From positions 1,240,001 to 1,304,000 of the forward strand of contig NC_021291.1 in the NCBI RefSeq assembly GCF_000319575.2: a DNA stretch of 64,000 bases, written 5' to 3'. Position 1 is the first letter of the stretch. Every line of letters begins with the position of its first letter. Under the pieces are notes generated by a model. It had not been told where the DNA came from and did no database searches. It saw only the letters and a program-made list of their open reading frames with translations. This document shows positions 59,001-64,000 of the stretch, piece by piece. Source of the DNA: Spiribacter salinus M19-40. GTDB taxonomy: Bacteria; Pseudomonadota; Gammaproteobacteria; Nitrococcales; Nitrococcaceae. The translations under genes were made by a program, and so were the position numbers.

Positions 59001-60557
59001 GTGCAGATGACTCGAACCTGGCTGCTGCTTGTGGCTGTCTTTATCGCCGGATGCGCCACCGTCGAGCCGGATCCCCCCTCTCAAGACCACGCGAAAGCGA
59101 GGGCTGGCCTGGCCGATGCGGTGACAACAACAGACGGCGAAGCCAACGAGCCCGTCGAGGATGTCTGGCAGCGTATTCGCAATGGCTACGATATCCCCGG
59201 CCATGAGAATGCCCGGGTTACCGCCGAGCTACGGCAGTATGCGAGGCTGACAGATTACTGGGCTCGAGTCTCTGAGCGGGCAACCCCGTATCTCTTTCAT
59301 ATCGTCGAACAGGTTGAAGCGCGGGACATGCCCCTTGAGCTCGCGCTGCTGCCCATTGTGGAGAGTGGTTTTCAGCCATTTGCGTATTCACACGGCCGCG
59401 CGGCAGGCATCTGGCAATTCGTGCCCGCCACTGGCCGGCACTACGGCCTCGATCAAAACTGGTGGTACGACGGCCGACGCGATGTCCTGGCAGCCACCGA
59501 TGCCGCCTTGACCTATCTGACTTATCTCAACGAGATGTTCGATGGTGACTGGCTACTCGCACTGGCCGCCTATAACGCCGGCGAGGGCACCGTCTCCCGG
59601 GCGATTCGGCGCAACCGCAATGCCGGTAAGCCCACCGATTACTGGTCGCTCGATCTACCACGCGAAACCATGGCCTACGTCCCCCGGCTGCTGGCCATCA
59701 GCGAACTGGTTGCTGCGCCGGGCACGCACGGTATCGCCCTGACACCGATCCCCAATCGGCCCGCGGTCGAGGTGGTCGATCTCGACAAGCAGATTGATCT
59801 GGCGCTCGTCACTGAGCTCGCCGATATTGATATGGAAACCCTGTATGCCCTCAACCCCGGGTTTAACCGCTGGGCCACCGCACCGGATGGGCCGCATCGC
59901 CTGCTGTTGCCGCAGGCGCGTGCAGCGGATTTCCGAACCCGGCTCGCGGAGATCCCCTCGACGGACTGGATGCGCTGGCAACGCCATGAAATCGCCGCCG
60001 GAGAAACGCTTGGGCAGATCGCTGACCGCTACCACGTCACCGTCTCCACCCTTCAGGAGGCTAACAGCCTCGATACGCATATCATTCGCGCGGGTGGCCA
60101 CCTGATGGTGCCGATGGCCAGCCGGCCCGACAGTGCTTATTCGCGCACGGTGAGCGCACGACAAACGGCGACGCAGGACACGCAGCGCGCGGGGCGAGAG
60201 CGGACCAATCACGTGGTTCAAGCCGGAGACAGCTTCTGGTCCATTGCACAGCGCTATGGCGTGAGCGTCCGGCAGCTTGCGCGCTGGAACAACATGGCAC
60301 CCAAGGACATACTGTCCGTTGGTGAGCAGCTGGCGGTCTGGACCGATGAGTCCAAGATGCAGCGCTCCACCCCGCTGGAGCGGTTACAGGCAGTGACTTA
60401 CACGGTCCGCGAAGGCGATTCGCTGTATTTGATTGCTCAGCGTTTTGGCGTGGGTGTTGCCGATCTGCGGCAGTGGAATAACCTGCGCGAGGGCGGCTAT
60501 CTGCAGCCAGGCCAGCGCCTGGAGATGGAGGTGGATGTCACCGCTCAAGCCAACTGA
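59001..60557 (+). CDS. mltD: membrane-bound lytic transglycosylase D with three LysM domains
   Basis: With GTG 59001 the precursor has 518 residues. A lipoprotein signal ends in the lipobox IAGC. The GH23 domain has the catalytic Glu in ALLPIVESGFQPFAYSHGRAAGIWQFVPATGRHYGL and ALAAYNAGEGTVSRAIRRN. Three LysM modules follow (EIAAGETLGQIADRYHV, HVVQAGDSFWSIAQRYGV and YTVREGDSLYLIAQRFGV). It cuts peptidoglycan from the outer membrane. AAGGAG lies ten bases before the GTG; ATG 59007 is the other choice. It is convergent with minE. Confidence 0.93.
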   Translation: MQMTRTWLLLVAVFIAGCATVEPDPPSQDHAKARAGLADAVTTTDGEANEPVEDVWQRIRNGYDIPGHENARVTAELRQYARLTDYWARVSERATPYLFHIVEQVEARDMPLELALLPIVESGFQPFAYSHGRAAGIWQFVPATGRHYGLDQNWWYDGRRDVLAATDAALTYLTYLNEMFDGDWLLALAAYNAGEGTVSRAIRRNRNAGKPTDYWSLDLPRETMAYVPRLLAISELVAAPGTHGIALTPIPNRPAVEVVDLDKQIDLALVTELADIDMETLYALNPGFNRWATAPDGPHRLLLPQARAADFRTRLAEIPSTDWMRWQRHEIAAGETLGQIADRYHVTVSTLQEANSLDTHIIRAGGHLMVPMASRPDSAYSRTVSARQTATQDTQRAGRERTNHVVQAGDSFWSIAQRYGVSVRQLARWNNMAPKDILSVGEQLAVWTDESKMQRSTPLERLQAVTYTVREGDSLYLIAQRFGVGVADLRQWNNLREGGYLQPGQRLEMEVDVTAQAN

Positions 60558-60563
60558 TGTGGT

Positions 60564-60818
60564 TCAGTCATCCTCGGGCAAAGTGACATTCAGCTCGAGG
60601 ACTTCACAATCCCCCTCGCGCTCGACCTGAATGCGCACCGCATCATCCTCCACGGCAATGTAGCGCCGAATGACCGCAAGGATATCCTGCTGCAGGGCGG
60701 GCAGATAATCGGGGCCACCTCGATGCGTGCGCTCCCGGGCAACGATCACCTGCAAACGCTCCTTGGCCAGCGATGCACTTTGTTTTTTCTCGGATCGAAA
60801 GTAGTCCAGAAAACCCAT
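60564..60818 (-). CDS. minE: cell division topological specificity factor MinE
   Basis: From ATG 60818 the protein has 84 residues: MGFLDYFRSEKKQSASLAKERLQVIVARERTH (membrane-binding helix and anti-MinCD region) and YLPALQQDILAVIRRYIAVEDDAVRIQVEREGDCEVLELNVTLPE (topological domain). It stimulates MinD ATPase and drives pole-to-pole oscillation so that division occurs at midcell. An upstream in-frame extension was rejected, as 60818 falls four bases after the minD stop and gives the standard N-terminus. Confidence 0.96.
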   Translation of the reverse strand: MGFLDYFRSEKKQSASLAKERLQVIVARERTHRGGPDYLPALQQDILAVIRRYIAVEDDAVRIQVEREGDCEVLELNVTLPEDD

Positions 60819-60822
60819 TGGC

Positions 60823-61629
60823 CTAGCCCTTGAGCAGTCGGCCGAACAGGCCTTTTTTCTCACTCAGGAACCGGTGTTCCCGCGTCTCACCTAAATACCG
60901 TGCGACAACATCGTCGTACGCCTGCCCGGCATCCGTTTTGTCTTCAAGAATCACCGGAATACCGGCATTCGAAGCGTTCAGAACAGCCGGCGATTCCGGG
61001 ATCACGCCAAGGAGGTCGATGGACAGGATGTCGTGGATATCTTCCACGCTGAGCATCTCCCCCTTGCCCACCCGCGAGGGCGCGTAACGCGTCACGACCA
61101 GGTGCTCGGTGACTGCGGCCTCGCCCTGCTCCGCGCGCCGGGTCTTACTGGCCAGTAAACCAAGGACTCGGTCCGAATCCCGAACAGACGAAACCTCTGG
61201 ATTGGTCACCACCAGCGCATCATCTGCGAAATACATCGCCAGGTGCGCCCCGCGCTCAATGCCCGCCGGCGAGTCACAGACGATGTAATCATGTGTCTCC
61301 GCCAATGCCTCGAGCACCGACTGAACCCCTTCAAAGGTGAGTGCATCCTTGTCGCGGGTTTGTGAGGCCGGCAGGATCTCAAGGCCGTCGACTCGCTTGT
61401 CACGAATCAACGCCTGGTTGAGATTCGCCTCGCCATTGATGACGTTGACGAAGTCGTAAACCACCCGCCGCTCACACCCCATGATCAGGTCAAGATTGCG
61501 CAGGCCCACGTCGAAATCGATCACCACCGTGCGGTGCCCCGCTTTCGCCAGGCCTGCGGCGAATGCAGCGCTGGTCGTGGTTTTGCCAACGCCTCCCTTG
61601 CCCGATGTCACCACCACGATTCTTGCCAC
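60823..61629 (-). CDS. minD: septum site-determining ATPase MinD
   Basis: The 268-residue deviant Walker A ATPase has IVVTSGKGGVGKTTTSAAFAAGLA, VVIDFDVGLRNLDLIMGCERRVVYD, VCDSPAGIERGAHLAM and a C-terminal amphipathic helix (FLSEKKGLFGRLLKG) that binds the membrane. It recruits MinC and is cleared by MinE. Fifteen bases separate it from minC and four from minE. Confidence 0.97.
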   Translation of the reverse strand: MARIVVVTSGKGGVGKTTTSAAFAAGLAKAGHRTVVIDFDVGLRNLDLIMGCERRVVYDFVNVINGEANLNQALIRDKRVDGLEILPASQTRDKDALTFEGVQSVLEALAETHDYIVCDSPAGIERGAHLAMYFADDALVVTNPEVSSVRDSDRVLGLLASKTRRAEQGEAAVTEHLVVTRYAPSRVGKGEMLSVEDIHDILSIDLLGVIPESPAVLNASNAGIPVILEDKTDAGQAYDDVVARYLGETREHRFLSEKKGLFGRLLKG

Positions 61630-61644
61630 ATTAACCTCCTGAAC

Positions 61645-62313
61645 CTAAAGCGGTGTCACTGTCAGGGCGTCGCCCTGCAGAGAGACCATTGCCGCGCTGC
61701 CGCGCAGCGAGGGATCCATCTGATCGCTGAGCTGATACTCACCAGCGACGGCCACCAGCTCTGCCTCCAGCGCCTGACAGAAGATACGCGCATCCTGCCC
61801 TCCCTGCACGCCAGCCAGCGCGCGGCCCCGGAGACTGCCATAAATATGGATATGGCCGTCGGCCATCACCTCCGCGCCCGCACTGACGGGGGCTGCAACC
61901 ACCAGATCACCGCCTCGGGCGTAGATCTGCTGCCCTGAGCGTACCGGCTGCGTCACCACGCGGGCCGTGGCCTGACGGGGCTCAGTTGCCCGCTCACCGC
62001 CCAGATTCCTGACCACGCCGAGCCCGGCCTGAGCGGCCGAATCAGCGGGCAAATCACTCACCCCCACCGGCAGCAGATCCCGGGCGCGAAGGCCATCAGT
62101 CAATGCCTGCAGGGCGTTTCCGCTCAGGTCGAGCTCAGTCGACGCGGTGATCACCAGCGGCATACCAGTAAAGAATCCCGGCGCCTGCGCCAGCCGGGCG
62201 TCCAGCTGAGCCAGTACGTGATCCGGGTCGGCGCTTAGCACCTGCAGCACGCTGAGCGTGGCCATGCGTCCCTTGATCTCAAAGGCCGCGGATTCGCCGA
62301 GATGGACTGCCAT
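61645..62313 (-). CDS. minC: septum site-determining protein MinC
   Basis: The 222-residue protein has the MinC N-terminal domain (FEIKGRMATLSVLQVLSADPDHVLAQLDARLAQAPGFF) and C-terminal beta-helix (VTQPVRSGQQIYARGGDLVVAAPVSAGAEVMADGHIHIYGSLRGRALAGVQG). The conserved R-S-G-Q-Q-I-Y and G-D-L patterns are typical. It inhibits FtsZ assembly wherever MinD places it. It starts one base after htpG ends, in the order htpG-minC-minD-minE. Confidence 0.96.
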   Translation of the reverse strand: MAVHLGESAAFEIKGRMATLSVLQVLSADPDHVLAQLDARLAQAPGFFTGMPLVITASTELDLSGNALQALTDGLRARDLLPVGVSDLPADSAAQAGLGVVRNLGGERATEPRQATARVVTQPVRSGQQIYARGGDLVVAAPVSAGAEVMADGHIHIYGSLRGRALAGVQGGQDARIFCQALEAELVAVAGEYQLSDQMDPSLRGSAAMVSLQGDALTVTPL

Positions 62314-62314
62314 G

Positions 62315-64000
62315 TCAGTCGAGGAGTCGGTTCATGCGGCGCACGAAGCCGGCGGGGTCGTCCAGACGGCCGCCATCCATCAGCACCGCCTGTTCGTAGA
62401 GCAACGACGCCCAGTCATTCAGCGGCGCCTGTTCATCCGCTGCCAGCCGCTGGATGATCGGATGGTCCGGGTTGATCTCGAGCACCGGCTTCTGGGCAGG
62501 CAATTCATGCCCCGCTGCCTTCAGCATCCGTTGCATATTGATGCCGAAATCGTGCTCGGAGACAACAATGCATGCGGGTGAGTCCGTCAGTCGGCTGCTG
62601 GCGCGGACATCCTCCACCTGCTCGCCGAGCTCGGACTGCAGTCGCTCCAGCAGGGTTTTGACCGACGCGCTGGGTTCCACCGACTCGGGCTTTTCTGCCG
62701 TGTCTTCACCCAGATCATCCAGCTCAAGCTCACCCTTGCCGACCGCCCGCAGCGGTGTGTCCTTGTATTTGGACAAATGCGCCACCAGCCATTCATCAAC
62801 GGGCTCTGCAAGCAGCAGCACTTCCACGCCACGCTTGCGAAAAACCTCCAGGTGCGGGCTGTTGCGTACCGCTGCCAGACTCTCTCCGGTCAGGTAGTAG
62901 ATCGCCTTTTGCCCCTCTTTCATCCGCTCCAGGTAATCGGCAAGCGAGACGCGCTGCTCTTCTTCATCCTGGGTCGAATGGAACCGCAAAAGCCCGGCAA
63001 CCTTTTCTGCATTGCCGGGGTCTTCAATCGGGCCTTCCTTGAGCACGGTGCCAAAGGCGCTCCAGAACCGCTGGTAGACCGCCGCATCGTCTTTGGCCAG
63101 ACGCTCCAGTGTGTCCAGGACCCGCTTGACCGATGCCGCGCGAATCCGGTCAATCAGCCGATTGTGCTGAAGCAGCTCCCGAGAGACGTTAAGCGGCAGG
63201 TCATCCGAGTCGACCACCCCGCGCACAAAGCGCAGATAGCGCGGCAACAACCGGTGCTCGCGGTCCTCCATGATGAAGACACGCCGAACGTACAGCCGAA
63301 GCCCGTGACCCGACTCCGGCTCGAACAAGTCGAAGGGACGCTGAGCGGGAATGAACAGCAGGGTTGTGAAGGACTGATCACCCTCCACCTTGTTGTGCAT
63401 CCAGCGCAGCGGGGGTTCCGTGTCGAAGCTCAGCTGCTGATAGAACTGCTGATAGTCTTCGTCTGACAGCTCACTTTTCGGACGCATCCAAAGGGCCGAG
63501 GCCTGATTAACGGTTTCAGCCTCATCCTGGTCATCCAGCAGTCGGATCGGAATCGCAATGTGATCGGAATAGCGGCGAATGACCTGACGCAGGCGGTCGC
63601 GGCTCAAGAATTCGTCCTGGCCCTCGGCAAGATGCACGGTTACATCCGTGCCGCGGCGCGCCCGAGGGCTCGCCTCCAGAGAAAACTCGCCCTTGCCATC
63701 AGACTGCCAGCGCACGCCCGCATCGGCTGACTCTCCGGCTCGGCGCGTATGCACCGTCACCGAGTCCGCCACGATGAAGGCCGAGTAGAAGCCCACACCA
63801 AACTGACCAATCAACTGCGAGTCCTGCTTTTGATCCCCGGTGAGCGCATCGAGAAAGCGCCGGGTACCCGAGCGCGCGATCGTGCCGAGGTTATCGATGA
63901 CATCCGTGCGATTCATGCCGATGCCATTGTCCGAAATGGTAATGGTGCGCGCGGACTCATCGACTACGATCCGCACCTCAGGCTCAGGATCGTCCTCGAA
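62315..64000 (-). CDS. htpG: molecular chaperone HtpG (Hsp90), 5' end outside window
   Basis: The visible 561 codons miss only the first part of the ATPase domain. Present are VRIVVDESARTITISDNGIGMNRTDVIDNLGTIARSGT (GHKL motif I-II area), LIGQFGVGFYSAFIVADSV, and the middle domain with RRVFIMEDREHRLLPRYLRFVRGVVDSDDLPLNVSRELLQ. HtpG is an ATP-driven chaperone for client folding and stress survival. The reading frame is open to position 64000, so the start codon lies beyond the window. It ends one base before minC starts. Confidence 0.96.
   Translation of the reverse strand, partial: FEDDPEPEVRIVVDESARTITISDNGIGMNRTDVIDNLGTIARSGTRRFLDALTGDQKQDSQLIGQFGVGFYSAFIVADSVTVHTRRAGESADAGVRWQSDGKGEFSLEASPRARRGTDVTVHLAEGQDEFLSRDRLRQVIRRYSDHIAIPIRLLDDQDEAETVNQASALWMRPKSELSDEDYQQFYQQLSFDTEPPLRWMHNKVEGDQSFTTLLFIPAQRPFDLFEPESGHGLRLYVRRVFIMEDREHRLLPRYLRFVRGVVDSDDLPLNVSRELLQHNRLIDRIRAASVKRVLDTLERLAKDDAAVYQRFWSAFGTVLKEGPIEDPGNAEKVAGLLRFHSTQDEEEQRVSLADYLERMKEGQKAIYYLTGESLAAVRNSPHLEVFRKRGVEVLLLAEPVDEWLVAHLSKYKDTPLRAVGKGELELDDLGEDTAEKPESVEPSASVKTLLERLQSELGEQVEDVRASSRLTDSPACIVVSEHDFGINMQRMLKAAGHELPAQKPVLEINPDHPIIQRLAADEQAPLNDWASLLYEQAVLMDGGRLDDPAGFVRRMNRLLD

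Noticed and set aside
1-64000. CRISPR arrays, insertion sequences, prophage, tRNA or rRNA genes.
   Set aside because: I saw no direct-repeat array, transposase, integrase, phage structural gene or cloverleaf in the short gaps between genes.

Overview
The window is 64 kb of dense, GC-rich bacterial chromosome. The gene content points to a halophilic or haloalkaliphilic gammaproteobacterium of the Ectothiorhodospiraceae / Chromatiales type, possibly a streamlined Spiribacter-like genome. That placement is inference. It rests on ectoine genes (ectA, ectC), a high-potential iron-sulfur protein, a sulfide:quinone oxidoreductase, a NaChBac-type sodium channel with a TLESWS filter, a split adenosylcobalamin ribonucleotide reductase, the gloB-methyltransferase-rnhA-dnaQ order, minCDE and acidic protein tails. 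Genes are packed tightly. Most neighbours overlap by 1-20 bases (ATGA or GTGA junctions), convergent genes often overlap at their 3' ends, and no stretch longer than about 190 bases lacks a gene. I saw no tRNA, rRNA, CRISPR array, insertion sequence or prophage.

Layout. 1-4.1 kb: a CBS-domain fragment, rraA, a class II phosphoribulokinase-like kinase without RuBisCO nearby, a patatin phospholipase, YceI and a CDP-alcohol phosphatidyltransferase. 4.2-11.1 kb: an unusual set that looks like a pathway from GTP to a pterin- or pyrimidine-derived, glycosylated and methylated product. It contains an MDR dehydrogenase, a 6-pyruvoyl-tetrahydropterin-synthase-like protein, a GT4 glycosyltransferase, a methyltransferase, a UPF0104/LPG-synthase-type membrane protein, a stand-alone RibD-type reductase, GTP cyclohydrolase II and a creatininase-family hydrolase. 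This is the best candidate for an undescribed system. 11-17.9 kb: a UDG-family protein, a ProQ-like protein, a BtuF-like protein, an SLC13 permease, an M20 peptidase and an SDR.

17.9-23.7 kb: the four-gene ligase-associated DNA repair operon (MBL exonuclease, ATP-dependent ligase, Lhr helicase, PdeM). 23.7-30.3 kb, minus strand: sodium channel, FeS-type photolyase, M23 peptidase, ubiG, zur, tsaB and an MFS transporter. 30.4-31.4 kb: ectA and ectC without ectB. 31.4-35.9 kb: a YoaA/DinG helicase, dsbB, selO and a phasin-like small protein. 36-40.1 kb: a Tat-exported SQR, a small membrane protein, a SLAC1 channel, HiPIP and a DsbG-like protein.

40.1-46.9 kb, minus strand: D-amino-acid transaminase, minor pilins pilV-W-X, nrdJa/nrdJb behind tandem NrdR-like boxes, and small genes including a TerB-like protein. 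47-51.9 kb: a LysM lytic transglycosylase, cardiolipin synthase, a DUF3429 protein with a glutaredoxin-like domain lacking its cysteines, a DUF3833 lipoprotein and a chalcone-isomerase-like protein. 52-58.1 kb: a long overlapping minus-strand operon (methyltransferase, rnhA, dnaQ, HAD, CinA-like, membrane protein, small membrane protein, SSS symporter). 58.2-64 kb: gloB, mltD, then htpG (5' end outside the window), minC, minD and minE on the minus strand.
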